DNA of 64,000 nt from Orbus hercynius (GTDB lineage Bacteria > Pseudomonadota > Gammaproteobacteria > Enterobacterales > Orbaceae), in assembly GCF_003634275.1 (NCBI RefSeq), contig NZ_RBWY01000001.1, positions 989,955-1,053,954 on the forward strand. The letters are read 5' to 3'. Both the position numbers and the translations under genes were made by a program. Below, piece by piece: positions 47,130-56,745 of the stretch. The number at the start of each line of letters is the position of its first letter. Position 1 is the first letter of the stretch. A model generated the notes under the pieces. It saw only the letters and a list, made by a program, of their open reading frames with translations. It was not told where the DNA came from and made no database searches.

Positions 47130-48149
47130 CTATTGATATAAAGAATTTTGCCACTCTTCATTTAATTTACAGAGATTACGATGACGTTGTCGCCATTGAT
47201 CACTTTTAATTAAAGTCGGATAGTCAATACAGTTTGTCGCTAATAGCGTATTAGGTTTATCACTTGTTACGTGGCCTAAACTATCTAAAATTGTAAACGT
47301 TGCCGACCGATTATTACACGCTAACAAAATATCGCATCCCGCATTAAATGCCATATTTGCACGCTGAGCATAATCACCCATAAATGCAGCGCCTTCCATC
47401 GAAAGGTCATCAGAAAAAATGACACCATCAAACTGCAGTTTTTGTTTAAGTATTGTTTGTAACCAAAGAGGGGAACCACTAGCGGGCTTATCATCAAATA
47501 CGGGATAAATAACATGAGCAGGCATAACCGCATCAAGTTTACCCATTTTGATAAGATCTGCAAAAATCTGCATATCATCGTTGATTAATAACTGAGATCG
47601 ATTATCAATCGGTGATTCTTTATGGGAATCAGCTAATACTGCACCATGACCTGGAAAATGTTTACCGGTTGTTTTCATACCAGCATCATGCATACCATCA
47701 ATCATCGCGCCAGCAACTTGAAGTGCGATATGGCGATCTTGATGAAACGATCTCGAGCCTATCGCAAGACAACTATGCCCGAGATCTAAAACCGGCGCAA
47801 AACTTAAATCAATATCAAATGCCATCAGCTCCATCGCCAGCACCCACCCCGCATCAAATGCAAGCCGCTTAGCCTCATCGATTGGACGTAATTTGGCATA
47901 AGCTTGCGCTGGTGGAATAAGTGTAAAGCCTTGTTTAAAGCGCTGAACGCGGCCCCCCTCATGATCAACGGTGATGAGTAAACGCTGTGATGATGCTGAC
48001 CTAATTTGCTGCATCAAATCATACAATTGTATTGGGTCTTGATAGTTACGGCTAAATAAAATCACACCAGCAACGGCATTGTGTTGTAACAGCTTTCGGT
48101 CATCATCACTCAGTGTTAAGCCTGGAATATCAATCATCAATGGACCCAT
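47130..48149 (-). CDS. nagZ: Beta-N-acetylhexosaminidase NagZ
   Basis: NagZ removes GlcNAc from anhydro-muropeptides in peptidoglycan recycling in the cytoplasm. The 339-residue GH3 enzyme has LITVDHEGGRVQRF, the KHFPGHG motif (163-169), the acid/base pair D174 and H176, and the nucleophile segment VIFSDDLSMEGA. E. coli NagZ has 341 residues. It lies 10 bases after lpoB and 10 before the TyrR-like gene. Confidence 0.96.
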   Translation of the reverse strand: MGPLMIDIPGLTLSDDDRKLLQHNAVAGVILFSRNYQDPIQLYDLMQQIRSASSQRLLITVDHEGGRVQRFKQGFTLIPPAQAYAKLRPIDEAKRLAFDAGWVLAMELMAFDIDLSFAPVLDLGHSCLAIGSRSFHQDRHIALQVAGAMIDGMHDAGMKTTGKHFPGHGAVLADSHKESPIDNRSQLLINDDMQIFADLIKMGKLDAVMPAHVIYPVFDDKPASGSPLWLQTILKQKLQFDGVIFSDDLSMEGAAFMGDYAQRANMAFNAGCDILLACNNRSATFTILDSLGHVTSDKPNTLLATNCIDYPTLIKSDQWRQRHRNLCKLNEEWQNSLYQ

Positions 48150-48159
48150 AATACTCTCT

Positions 48160-48744
48160 CTATTTTATATTCTGGTCATTGACCAACTGATCAGATGAAA
48201 ATTGCCATACAATTTCACCGGTTTTTGTTAACAGTAATTCCATCTCAACATTAGCTTGTTCATTGGGTAATTCAGGCACTGTTTTAATCGTTGTAAATAG
48301 TACATAATCGGCTTTGACTTGCCTTGCAAGACCTATCATTTTGCTACGTGAAACTAAACCATCATCATTCGTGATACCTAAATGCAATTTAGTTTCAATT
48401 ATTGTGTTTGGATCAATCACATTAAAAATAGACTGCTGACGAAACGTATTAACAATAATGTTATTAAGCGTTGTTGATGAAACATATTGATTACTATTAT
48501 TGTTAATATCACTTATTAGCATTGTGTTATTATCACTCACTACCATCGTTTCAAGTAATTCATCAATCAATGGCGTAATAACGGCTTTCCAATCGATCGT
48601 CGAAATTTTAGGGGGCGTGTTAATAAGGCTCGTGCGTTTATCTTCCTCAGTAGGTAATATTGATTTAGTGTGAGGTATTAAATGACATGCACTTAATACT
48701 AGCATTAGCATCACCATTAAACCCGTCTGCCAAGCTTGTTTCAT
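48160..48744 (-). CDS. lpoB: Penicillin-binding protein activator LpoB
   Basis: LpoB is an outer-membrane lipoprotein that spans the periplasm to activate PBP1B. The 194-residue precursor has a lipoprotein signal (MVMLMLVLSAC, Cys at about residue 20) and a globular domain. In that domain, LARQVKADYVLFTTIKTVPELP and LLLTKTGEIVWQFS match LpoB. The disordered linker after the cysteine is short. The ATG at 48744 follows AAGGGG. Context hinT-lpoB-nagZ equals E. coli without ycfL and thiK. Confidence 0.9.
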   Translation of the reverse strand: MKQAWQTGLMVMLMLVLSACHLIPHTKSILPTEEDKRTSLINTPPKISTIDWKAVITPLIDELLETMVVSDNNTMLISDINNNSNQYVSSTTLNNIIVNTFRQQSIFNVIDPNTIIETKLHLGITNDDGLVSRSKMIGLARQVKADYVLFTTIKTVPELPNEQANVEMELLLTKTGEIVWQFSSDQLVNDQNIK

Positions 48745-48767
48745 AAATCCCCTTAACAACCAATAAA

Positions 48768-49115
48768 TTAATTGACTAATTGACCTAAATTCTTACCACC
48801 CAATAAGTGCATATGCAGATGGAAGACCTCTTGCCCCGCATCTTTATTACAATTGATAATCAGTCGATAACCATTTTCATCAATACCTTCTTGTTTAGCA
48901 ATTTGAGCCGCAACCACAAATAAATGCCCAAGCGCTTGCTCATCAGCCGCCGTCACATCATTTACTGTTGCGATCTGTTTGTTAGGTACAATTAAAATGT
49001 GCGTTGGTGCTTGAGGTGAAATATCACGAAATGCCGTTACTAAATCATCTTGATAAATAATGTCGGTGGGAATTTCGTGACGAATAATTTTACTGAAAAT
49101 AGTTTCCTGAACCAT
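48768..49115 (-). CDS. hinT: Purine nucleoside phosphoramidase HinT
   Basis: HinT hydrolyses adenosine phosphoramidates and aminoacyl adenylates. The 115-residue HIT protein has the triad motif HLHMHLLGG with H99, H101 and H103, and [16 protein letters not shown] in the nucleotide-binding strand. E. coli HinT has 119 residues. It sits between ycfH and lpoB. Confidence 0.96.
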   Translation of the reverse strand: MVQETIFSKIIRHEIPTDIIYQDDLVTAFRDISPQAPTHILIVPNKQIATVNDVTAADEQALGHLFVVAAQIAKQEGIDENGYRLIINCNKDAGQEVFHLHMHLLGGKNLGQLVN

Positions 49116-49169
49116 AGGATATTCCTTAGTATTATGCCTATCTCATGACAACAATATCAAAATATATTA

Positions 49170-49940
49170 TCACAATCTTACACCAAATAAATGGCAAAAA
49201 TTTTCAGTTGTTTTTTCTGCAATTATCTCAACGGGCTGCTGCTTTAAAACCGCTAAATATTCAGCAACCTGACGGACATGAGCCGGCTGATTCTCTTTAC
49301 CTCGATAAGGAACAGGCGCTAAATACGGTGAGTCAGTTTCAATAAGTAACCGATCGAGTGGCACAAAACGGGCAACTTCTCGTATACTTTCCGCATTTTT
49401 AAATGTCACAATACCGGAGAATGAAATATATAAGCCTAAATCTAGCAGTTTTTTAGCTGTATCGAGATCTTCAGTAAAGCAGTGCAGCACGCCTGAATGG
49501 ACGTTTTCATCTTTCAAGATCGCCAATGTATCGTCTTTGGCTTGTCTGGTATGTACGATAACGGGTTTTTGTAATTCGCGCCCTAATCGAATATGTGCGG
49601 CAAATGCGGCTTGCTGAACTTGAATATGATCTTGTTGATAATAATAATCCAGTCCCGTTTCGCCCAGCGCAACAACGTGTTCGTCCTGAGCCAGATTCTT
49701 AAATAAATCCAAATCAAACGTCTCATCTTGTAAATTGAGCGGATGAACACCACATGACAACGAAATTTGCCCAAAATAAGGCGCGAGCCATGTTCGCATC
49801 GACTGATAACCCGATAAGGTTGTTGCTACACTTAAGCAATGCTTCACTGCATGCTCATTTGCTTTTGCAAGCACATCTTTAAGACTTTGATTATCATAAT
49901 TTAAACTGTCTAAATGACAGTGTGAATCAACTAAAAACAT
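49170..49940 (-). CDS. ycfH: TatD-family metal-dependent hydrolase YcfH
   Basis: A 256-residue TIM-barrel hydrolase of the TatD DNase family. Metal-binding motifs are DSHCHLD (residues 5-11), GETGLDYYY, IVHTRQAKDD, LHCFTED and ETDSPYLAPVPYRGK. The last motif and position next to hinT favour YcfH over TatD or YjjV. Its cellular substrate is not settled. It is the first gene of the minus-strand run that continues through hinT, lpoB and nagZ. Confidence 0.92.
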   Translation of the reverse strand: MFLVDSHCHLDSLNYDNQSLKDVLAKANEHAVKHCLSVATTLSGYQSMRTWLAPYFGQISLSCGVHPLNLQDETFDLDLFKNLAQDEHVVALGETGLDYYYQQDHIQVQQAAFAAHIRLGRELQKPVIVHTRQAKDDTLAILKDENVHSGVLHCFTEDLDTAKKLLDLGLYISFSGIVTFKNAESIREVARFVPLDRLLIETDSPYLAPVPYRGKENQPAHVRQVAEYLAVLKQQPVEIIAEKTTENFCHLFGVRL

Positions 49941-50046
49941 CTCATAAGCTCTTTGTATTAATGTAAATATTAGATTTATCTATCACTGAATGTAAAGCAT
50001 GTGATCTGACATCTAATTGATAAAAATGCATAATGACAACACCGAA

Positions 50047-51222
50047 CTAAGTTACATGTTGATCAAAATCACGAATCGGTTTAATCGTTGCCCATGAACG
50101 ACACGCAGGGCACAACCAATAAATCGAATTGACGGTAAAACCACATCGTTCACAGCGATAATTAGGAATCGCTTTAATTTGTTCACCTACCATATTACGC
50201 AAGAGTAACAAGCTCTCTTTGGCGCGTCCTTCTTCTGCATCAGCAAGATGGTAATCCATTAAACGGTAAAAACCTTTCAAATTTGGATGTTTGACCAGTT
50301 CTCGATAAATATAGTACTGTGCTGCATCTCGACCGGTTTGTTTTTCAATCATACTTGCGAGCATTAATTCAGCCACACTGCCTGAATCCACCTCAACACA
50401 TTGCTTCAAAAACTGTTTAAAATCATCTTCTTGAGATAAATTCTGATAGCACTCTTGCAGGAATGGCAAGGCTTCACCAATAAATGCTTTATCTTGGGTT
50501 AAAATTTGTTTTAAATATTGAACCGCTTTAGGATAATTACCTTGCGCCATTAAAACTCGCCCAAACATGAGTGATGTTCTCGCGCAGTTATTATCAGCCG
50601 AGAGGGAACGTTGTAAATAAAATAGCGATTTATTTAAATCATCAGCAGCAATCGACAGCGCTGCTAACTCACAATAAAATTGCGCAATATCTTTATTATA
50701 TTTAGTTTGACCTAATTTGACTAATTTTACAGCAACAGAAATGGCTTTATTCCAGTCACTTGTTGATTGATAAACAATAATAAGTTGTTGCAACGCATAT
50801 TGTTGAAAATCATCTTCATCAATAAGCTGTAAAAACATTTGCTCGGCACGATCAAAAAAACCAGCGGTCATGTAATCACGTCCAAGTTGCTGAATGGCTA
50901 ACAATCGTTGTTCAAATGTTAATGATGAGCTTTCCATCAATGCTTGATGAATACGAATTGCCCGATCAACCTCACCACGAGAACGAAACAAATTGCCGAG
51001 GGTTAAATGCGCTTCGAGCGTTCCTGAATCCTCTTTAAGCATATCAAGAAACAGATCAACTGCTTTATCCCTTTGATTTGAAAGTAGAAAGTTTAATCCA
51101 TCAACATATTCACGTGATAGACGATTGGATTCATTTCGATATTTTTGTTTTGCACTGCGCCCTCCCATATACCATCCATAGGAAGCAGCTATTGGCAATA
51201 ACAAAAACAGAAGTTCAAACAT
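50047..51222 (-). CDS. lapB: LPS assembly protein LapB (YciM)
   Basis: LapB recruits FtsH to degrade LpxC and so sets LPS output. The 391-residue product has an N-terminal membrane anchor (FELLFLLLPIAASYGWYMG), nine or so TPR helices through residue 350, and a rubredoxin-like metal site at the end (CERCGFTVNSIYWLCPAC). E. coli LapB has 389 residues. It follows lapA by eight bases. Confidence 0.97.
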   Translation of the reverse strand: MFELLFLLLPIAASYGWYMGGRSAKQKYRNESNRLSREYVDGLNFLLSNQRDKAVDLFLDMLKEDSGTLEAHLTLGNLFRSRGEVDRAIRIHQALMESSSLTFEQRLLAIQQLGRDYMTAGFFDRAEQMFLQLIDEDDFQQYALQQLIIVYQSTSDWNKAISVAVKLVKLGQTKYNKDIAQFYCELAALSIAADDLNKSLFYLQRSLSADNNCARTSLMFGRVLMAQGNYPKAVQYLKQILTQDKAFIGEALPFLQECYQNLSQEDDFKQFLKQCVEVDSGSVAELMLASMIEKQTGRDAAQYYIYRELVKHPNLKGFYRLMDYHLADAEEGRAKESLLLLRNMVGEQIKAIPNYRCERCGFTVNSIYWLCPACRSWATIKPIRDFDQHVT

Positions 51223-51229
51223 ATATTGA

Positions 51230-51550
51230 CTATTTATTTTCCGTAAGCGGTAAAGTTGTTAGCTCAGTCCGTTGGCGAGCAGCGATTTCGTCATCATACA
51301 TTTTTTGCAATTTTCTTAATTTTCGCTGAGCCGAAGAAAGTTTAAATTTGACTTTGACAAAAAAGATACCCGTTAATAGCCACCCTAAAACGAACCCAGT
51401 ACCAAACAAAATTGCCAATAATGTTGATAGACGTAACTGTGTTTGCGCCAAAAGATAATTAAATACTACTGGCTGATTATTATTCGCGCCAAGGGTTATC
51501 GAGATAGCAAAAATGACAATCAACACTAAAAAAAGTATGACAAATTTCAT
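51230..51550 (-). CDS. lapA: LPS assembly protein LapA (YciS, DUF1049)
   Basis: A 106-residue inner-membrane protein with two membrane segments (about 1-20 and 40-65) and a C-terminal coiled coil (SAQRKLRKLQKMYDDEIAAR). The pattern NNQPVVFNYLLAQTQLRLSTLLA between the helices is typical of DUF1049. It partners LapB in E. coli and lies directly upstream of it here. Confidence 0.94.
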   Translation of the reverse strand: MKFVILFLVLIVIFAISITLGANNNQPVVFNYLLAQTQLRLSTLLAILFGTGFVLGWLLTGIFFVKVKFKLSSAQRKLRKLQKMYDDEIAARQRTELTTLPLTENK

Positions 51551-51643
51551 TAGTTCTTCCTTCTAAATCATCCAGTTTTAATACACACTGGCTAGTATTG
51601 GTTAATTATATACTAAAGCGAATTAAAGAGGTATTGTATTGTG

Positions 51644-52363
51644 TTATTCTTTTATCAGTTGCCAACGCTTTGCTAGATAATAAGATAACATCGCAATGAA
51701 CCAAGCGATAATTGACCCGACAATAACATCGATCGGCCGGTGCATTCCTAGCACAATACGGCTCATTTCAATTAATACTGCCCAAGCTATAATGATACAA
51801 ATTATCGTTTGATATCGCTTAAAATTTAACAATGTTAAGGCAAGAAAGGCCCAAGTCGCCGCAAAAAGTGCATGACCAGATGGAAATGTATAACCCGTTT
51901 CACTGCGCCAATGCTGATAAAGCCATTTTGGTATCTCTGGCGAATGGGCAATATATTGTTTAAGAATTTCACGCCGATCACTACGGCTTAATGAGTAAAA
52001 ATATTCATCATCCACATTATATTTTGATTCAATCCATAATACAAAAGGCCTAGAATCAGCAGTATACGTTTTTACAACCGATTTAATCGCTTGTCCTAAT
52101 AGCATTGCAACGACAAGAATAATCAGTAATTTAGCTAACTGTTTTGGAGATTTAAGTTTTAAGCATAATGCAAATAAGAGAGCAAAAAATACACAGCTTA
52201 ATAAGGCCCATGGCACACCAGCTGTTTCAGTGATCCAAAACAGGTATTTTGAAGTACTGTTTAAGGTTTCTGGCTGCCATTGCCAATTAATTGCAATAAT
52301 AGTAATAGGTGTAATTAAAAAAATCGCAAGAGTAATAAGTGTTTTTTTTATGATAGATAACAT
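51644..52363 (-). CDS. pgpB: Phosphatidylglycerophosphatase B / undecaprenyl pyrophosphate phosphatase PgpB
   Basis: PgpB removes phosphate from PGP and undecaprenyl pyrophosphate at the inner membrane. The 239-residue PAP2 protein has six membrane helices and the phosphatase motifs K-x6-RP (SRPFV), PSGH (FPSGHALFAA) and SR-x5-H (SRIVLGMHRPID). The ATG at 52363 gives the E. coli-like start MLSIIKKT; nine upstream codons from a TTG are not matched. Order pgpB-lapA-lapB with ribA divergent is the same as in E. coli. Confidence 0.92.
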   Translation of the reverse strand: MLSIIKKTLITLAIFLITPITIIAINWQWQPETLNSTSKYLFWITETAGVPWALLSCVFFALLFALCLKLKSPKQLAKLLIILVVAMLLGQAIKSVVKTYTADSRPFVLWIESKYNVDDEYFYSLSRSDRREILKQYIAHSPEIPKWLYQHWRSETGYTFPSGHALFAATWAFLALTLLNFKRYQTIICIIIAWAVLIEMSRIVLGMHRPIDVIVGSIIAWFIAMLSYYLAKRWQLIKE

Positions 52364-52594
52364 TGTTTGTTTTATAAAAACCACTAACAAGAAAATGATT
52401 TTACATCATAGCATAGTTGGTTTATCCCGTATTATTTTTTACAAAAATATCACTAAAATACTCTAATAATTCAACTTGATGTAATAAAGTTAGTTGCATA
52501 TTGATACCTTAATTATAATTGCCTCTGCCACTTCACTTTATTTGAGTATATAATTATCACTAGTCGATTAATATTAAATGAAATGGAGTTCTCC

Positions 52595-53200
52595 ATGCAA
52601 TTAAAACGTATAGCACAAGCAAATCTTCCAACTCCTTGGGGAGTATTTACCATGATTGGTTTTGAAGAACTCGCAACAGGCAAGGACCACGTTGCGCTAG
52701 TCATGGGGGATATTACTCAAGATAAACCGATTTTAACTCGAGTCCATTCTGAGTGTTTGACCGGTGACGCCTTATTTAGTTTACGTTGTGACTGTGGATT
52801 CCAATTAGAAGCAGCATTAAAACACATTGCCGAAAACAAAACCGGAATATTGATTTATCACCGTCAAGAAGGCCGTAATATTGGTTTATTAAATAAAATC
52901 AGAGCGTATGCGCTGCAAGATCAAGGGTTAGATACTGTTGAAGCGAATCACAAATTGGGCTTTGCTGCCGATGAGCGGGATTTTACCCTTTGCGCTGACA
53001 TGTTAGCGTTACTCGGCGTTAAATCAATCAAACTCTTAACCAATAATCCGAAAAAAATACATGTGTTAGAAGAAGCCGGAATCAATATTGCTGAGCGAAT
53101 TCCACTTGAAGTCGGTGAAAATCCTAATAATGAGCACTATTTACAAACCAAAATGCAAAAAATGGGTCATATACTGCATTTACACCCGGTTGATAAATAA
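52595..53200 (+). CDS. ribA: GTP cyclohydrolase II
   Basis: RibA opens the GTP ring, the first step of riboflavin synthesis. The 201-residue product has the zinc ligands C54, C65 and C67 ([18 protein letters not shown]) and the GTP-binding [15 protein letters not shown]. The ATG at 52595 follows GGAG and gives the family N-terminus MQLKRIAQA; an ATG four codons upstream is rejected. It is a stand-alone RibA without a RibB fusion. Confidence 0.97.
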   Translation: MQLKRIAQANLPTPWGVFTMIGFEELATGKDHVALVMGDITQDKPILTRVHSECLTGDALFSLRCDCGFQLEAALKHIAENKTGILIYHRQEGRNIGLLNKIRAYALQDQGLDTVEANHKLGFAADERDFTLCADMLALLGVKSIKLLTNNPKKIHVLEEAGINIAERIPLEVGENPNNEHYLQTKMQKMGHILHLHPVDK

Positions 53201-53299
53201 TTAAGGCGTCTGTAAAAGGCGTTTTTACTCTATAAATAGTAGCACTGACAAAGCTGCAAAAATCAACCACTTATTTTAAATAAAGCCTGACCTAACCTC

Positions 53300-54211
53300 A
53301 TGACACATAATAACTTAAATACGACTAGTAATGTTATACTTCAACTGCGCCAAAGCCTTGCTTTGCAGCAGCATCAATTACACTCATCTGCCGCAAAACT
53401 TGCGCAAGCAGCATTACTAACCGAAGTTGATCTCACCCCAAAACCGGGATTAGTCGATCAGGCCAATAGTGGTTCACATAAGGATATGGATTTATTAACC
53501 TTCCTACGTAGTATTTACGCAATTACGCCTTACTTTGATCAGTTTTACCAATATGGTATACAAACCGCACATGATGATAATCAATCGTTTTTAACCAATA
53601 TAAGACCACTTGGCATATCCTGTGAAAAAGCGATGTTTCTAGCAACTAATGGCGTGAATACTCATAAAGGCGCCATTTTTGCTTTTGGACTACTCTTATC
53701 ATCATTAGGCCGGCTACACGCGTTAGATAAAACGATTAATGACCAAACGATTTGCGCACAAATTAGTACCTTGTGCCAAGGTATGGTTGCGCGAGAGCTG
53801 AGTGATAATCAAGGCCAAACAATGGGTGAACGGTTATATCAACAATACGGACTAACCGGAGCGAGGGGCGAGGCAGAAAGCGGTTATACATTAGTGACAA
53901 AAATTGCCCTACCGAGTTATTTAGCCAGCCTTCAACAAGGTTATAGTGAAGCGCAATGCTTGCTACAAGCAATGCTATCTTTACTCGCTTATAATGATGA
54001 TACTAATATTGTGTCACGTGGCGGGCTTGATGGGCTGAATTTAGTCAAGCAGCATGCTCAATTGCTACTTGAAGAAGGTGGCGCATTAATCGCACAAGCC
54101 AACGTTAAACTACAGCAATTTGATCAAGTGTTAATCGAGAAAAACCTAAGCCCTGGCGGCACGGCTGATCTTATTGCTGTCACGTGGTTTTTATCTCACT
54201 ATCATCAGTAA
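53300..54211 (+). CDS. citG: Triphosphoribosyl-dephospho-CoA synthase CitG
   Basis: CitG makes 2'-(5''-triphosphoribosyl)-3'-dephospho-CoA, the precursor of the citrate lyase prosthetic group that CitX attaches to CitD. The 303-residue product has ALLTEVDLTPKPGLVDQANSG, NTHKGAIFAFGLL, GARGEAESGY and DDTNIVSRGGLDGL, all typical of the CitG/MdcB family. Unlike in Klebsiella it is not at the end of the lyase operon but upstream, convergent with citB. Confidence 0.95.
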   Translation: MTHNNLNTTSNVILQLRQSLALQQHQLHSSAAKLAQAALLTEVDLTPKPGLVDQANSGSHKDMDLLTFLRSIYAITPYFDQFYQYGIQTAHDDNQSFLTNIRPLGISCEKAMFLATNGVNTHKGAIFAFGLLLSSLGRLHALDKTINDQTICAQISTLCQGMVARELSDNQGQTMGERLYQQYGLTGARGEAESGYTLVTKIALPSYLASLQQGYSEAQCLLQAMLSLLAYNDDTNIVSRGGLDGLNLVKQHAQLLLEEGGALIAQANVKLQQFDQVLIEKNLSPGGTADLIAVTWFLSHYHQ

Positions 54212-54215
54212 TACA

Positions 54216-54905
54216 TCAGATAGCAATATGCTTGTAATAGCGCTCAGGGCGACCAATCTTACCATATTGAATTTCAACTTTTAGAAAATGTGTTTGCACA
54301 CAATATTCAAGATAACGCCTGACGGTTGTTTTACTAATTTGTGCTTTACTCACCACATCTTCAACCGTTAAAGCGTCAGAGGTATGAATAAATAATGACT
54401 GAATACGCTGTAAGGTCAACGCATCAATACCTTTAGTATTTTTTTGTGTCTCAACAAAATCCTTAATCTGTAAATTAAATAGCTCGTCAATTTGGCGCTG
54501 GCTTAAATTTTTAGGTGAGGATTGACGCAATAAAAATAATTTGAATTTATTTAATGAATAGGTTATCCGCTCATAAGAAACGGGCTTAATTAAGTAATCA
54601 AAAGCACCGTGACGAATTGCATGGCTACAGGTATCCATATCACTCGCTGCGGTAATAAAAATAATATATGTAGATAATTGCTTTTTCACAATATAATCAA
54701 ATAGCTCAATCCCCTGCCCATCAGGCAAATAGTTATCTAACAAAACTAATTGCGGGTTAAATTTTTCTAGCATGATTTTTGCATCATGCAGCGTTGAAGC
54801 AATACCAACTACTTTGATATTGGTATTGCGTTGTACAAATTCTGCATTGACTTCTGCCAAAATCGGTTCATCTTCAACAATTAAGGCATTAATATCAATA
54901 TTCAT
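54216..54905 (-). CDS. citB: Response regulator CitB (DpiA family)
   Basis: CitB activates citrate fermentation genes. The 229-residue product has a receiver domain (acidic pair E11/D12, phosphorylated D57 in LVLLDNYLPDGQG, YLIKP switch Lys) and a C-terminal DNA-binding domain with TVEDVVSKAQISKTTVRRYLEYC. It lies 24 bases behind citA and ends five bases from the convergent citG. CitB-type regulators bind AT-rich operators between citA and the citS/citC promoters. Confidence 0.94.
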   Translation of the reverse strand: MNIDINALIVEDEPILAEVNAEFVQRNTNIKVVGIASTLHDAKIMLEKFNPQLVLLDNYLPDGQGIELFDYIVKKQLSTYIIFITAASDMDTCSHAIRHGAFDYLIKPVSYERITYSLNKFKLFLLRQSSPKNLSQRQIDELFNLQIKDFVETQKNTKGIDALTLQRIQSLFIHTSDALTVEDVVSKAQISKTTVRRYLEYCVQTHFLKVEIQYGKIGRPERYYKHIAI

Positions 54906-54929
54906 GTTTCCCTACCTCTTATTCTGTCT

Positions 54930-56552
54930 TTATTTGGGGATAAAAATGGAGAAAATCGTACCTTGTGGCTCATTATTGCTAACCTCAATGTAACCGTTAG
55001 CTTTTTCTGTATAAGTTTTAACAAGGTATAACCCCACGCCATCACCCTTACTTTTAGTCGTTACGCCTAACTTAAAAATTGATGATTTTATCTCCTCATC
55101 GATTTGTGTGCCCTCATCAGTGACTTCAATCACATATTCATCTGTTGCATCATTTAGATAGAGATAAATCACTTTTTTATCTTTGCTAGCTGATTTTTGA
55201 TACTGCGCTAAACTGGCGGTAAACGCATTATCTAGTAAGTTGGCAATAATCGACATGAACTCCGTTTCAGTAATTTTATTCGGCACCTGATTGAGTTGAC
55301 ACATCGGATCAAATTGCAGCTCAAGTCCCATTTCATTAGCTTTACTCAGCTTACCTATCAATAAACCAGCGATAGTGGGCACTTTGATTTTTTCATTAAT
55401 AAAATCAAGATGTTGCTGATTTTGTGTTGATTGACGAGTAATGAACGTTTTCGCTTCTTCATAACGCTTCATATAGAGCAAACCAAGTAACGTTGCTAGC
55501 CAATTTTGATGTTCATGCCGTAAAGCACGTAAATTATCCGCATATTGCTGAACTTGAGAAAGACGCTTACTGAGTAAATTTATCTCATTCATATTACGAA
55601 ACGTAATGACCCAGCCTTGCAAACGATCATTAAAAATTAATCGAATACGACTGGCAATAACCGCTTCATCATTAAAGTGGCTGATACGATCGTAAATATC
55701 TTCAGCTAAACAATCATGGTTTTGTAATAAATCATTCGGCTTTGCAATATACAAAAACAAGCTAGAGCCATTTACCATATCAACATGTGCCGGAATATTT
55801 AAAAATTGACGGGCAAACTGATTAATATGGGTAATGTTATAATCAAGATCGATGGCGATTAATCCCTCATTAATCGACTCCATAATCGCACTTTGCATTC
55901 TAACTAATAATGAAATTTCCTTCGGTTCAAGATTAAACATCTGTTTCTTAATTAAATAGGAAAAAATATAAGAAAAAATAAACAGTGTAATAAACAAAAT
56001 AATACAGAAAATAATAAATGGATAAGACTGTACTTTATGTAATTCTTCTATTTTATCAAGCATATATCCGACGGAAACAATCCCAATGACTTGACCTTGC
56101 TTATCAAGAATTGGCGCCTTTCCGCGTAACGATTCGCCTAAAGAACCCTCACTAATCACGATAATGCTTTTCCCTTTTAACACTTCATGATTATCATCCC
56201 CTACCATTGGCACATTAAGAGGGGCATCTCGGGTATGAAACAAGCGATTAGCATGCTGATCGCCAATCACAATATAGCTCGCATCACTTTGTTTATGAAT
56301 ACGGCTAATGAGCTGATTAATGCCATCGAGATCACGATTAGCAACCGCAATCGCTAAAGCAGGAATTGCCGCTAACTCTTTTGCTTGGATTTGTGCTCTT
56401 TCGCCTAAATTTTTATATAAATTCATTTCGATAATATTATCAAGGTAACGTTGCATAATAAAAATTGAAAGGGCGAAGAGAATTGATAATGCAATAAATA
56501 ATTTTTGAGCGAACAAAAAATTGATTTTATTGATTCTTATTTTTACATTCAT
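54930..56552 (-). CDS. citA: Citrate sensor histidine kinase CitA (DpiB family)
   Basis: CitA senses external citrate. The 540-residue product has membrane helix 1 (about 12-28), a periplasmic PAS-like citrate pocket (about 45-170) with NRLFHTRD and GSLGESLRGKAPI like Klebsiella CitA, helix 2 (about 178-198), a cytoplasmic PAS (220-330), the phospho-acceptor His in RALRHEHQNWLATLLGLLY, and the ATPase motifs GVTTKSKGDGVGLYLVK. It is transcribed away from citS, from the shared regulatory region. Confidence 0.95.
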   Translation of the reverse strand: MNVKIRINKINFLFAQKLFIALSILFALSIFIMQRYLDNIIEMNLYKNLGERAQIQAKELAAIPALAIAVANRDLDGINQLISRIHKQSDASYIVIGDQHANRLFHTRDAPLNVPMVGDDNHEVLKGKSIIVISEGSLGESLRGKAPILDKQGQVIGIVSVGYMLDKIEELHKVQSYPFIIFCIILFITLFIFSYIFSYLIKKQMFNLEPKEISLLVRMQSAIMESINEGLIAIDLDYNITHINQFARQFLNIPAHVDMVNGSSLFLYIAKPNDLLQNHDCLAEDIYDRISHFNDEAVIASRIRLIFNDRLQGWVITFRNMNEINLLSKRLSQVQQYADNLRALRHEHQNWLATLLGLLYMKRYEEAKTFITRQSTQNQQHLDFINEKIKVPTIAGLLIGKLSKANEMGLELQFDPMCQLNQVPNKITETEFMSIIANLLDNAFTASLAQYQKSASKDKKVIYLYLNDATDEYVIEVTDEGTQIDEEIKSSIFKLGVTTKSKGDGVGLYLVKTYTEKANGYIEVSNNEPQGTIFSIFIPK

Positions 56553-56745
56553 AGGTCTGCTTTGGATAATTATTTTAACTCAATTCGATAATTCTTATAC
56601 GAGTTGCATATTATCATAAATTAAAACCGAAAGAGACATTAAAACCATTAAAACCACCTGAAAACAATGAGATATATCACAAAAATTTAAATTTTAATTC
56701 ATTATCATACACACCAAATTAATAACTGAAATATTGGGGAATATA
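56553..56745. promoter_or_regulatory. Divergent citA/citS control region with a possible CRP site
   Basis: AT-rich intergenic DNA between the sensor genes and the citrate carrier. AATGA-GATATA-TCACA (56666-56681) has one perfect and one weak half of the CRP consensus. In Klebsiella the equivalent region binds phosphorylated CitB and CRP. No obvious FNR box is seen here. Confidence 0.4.
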
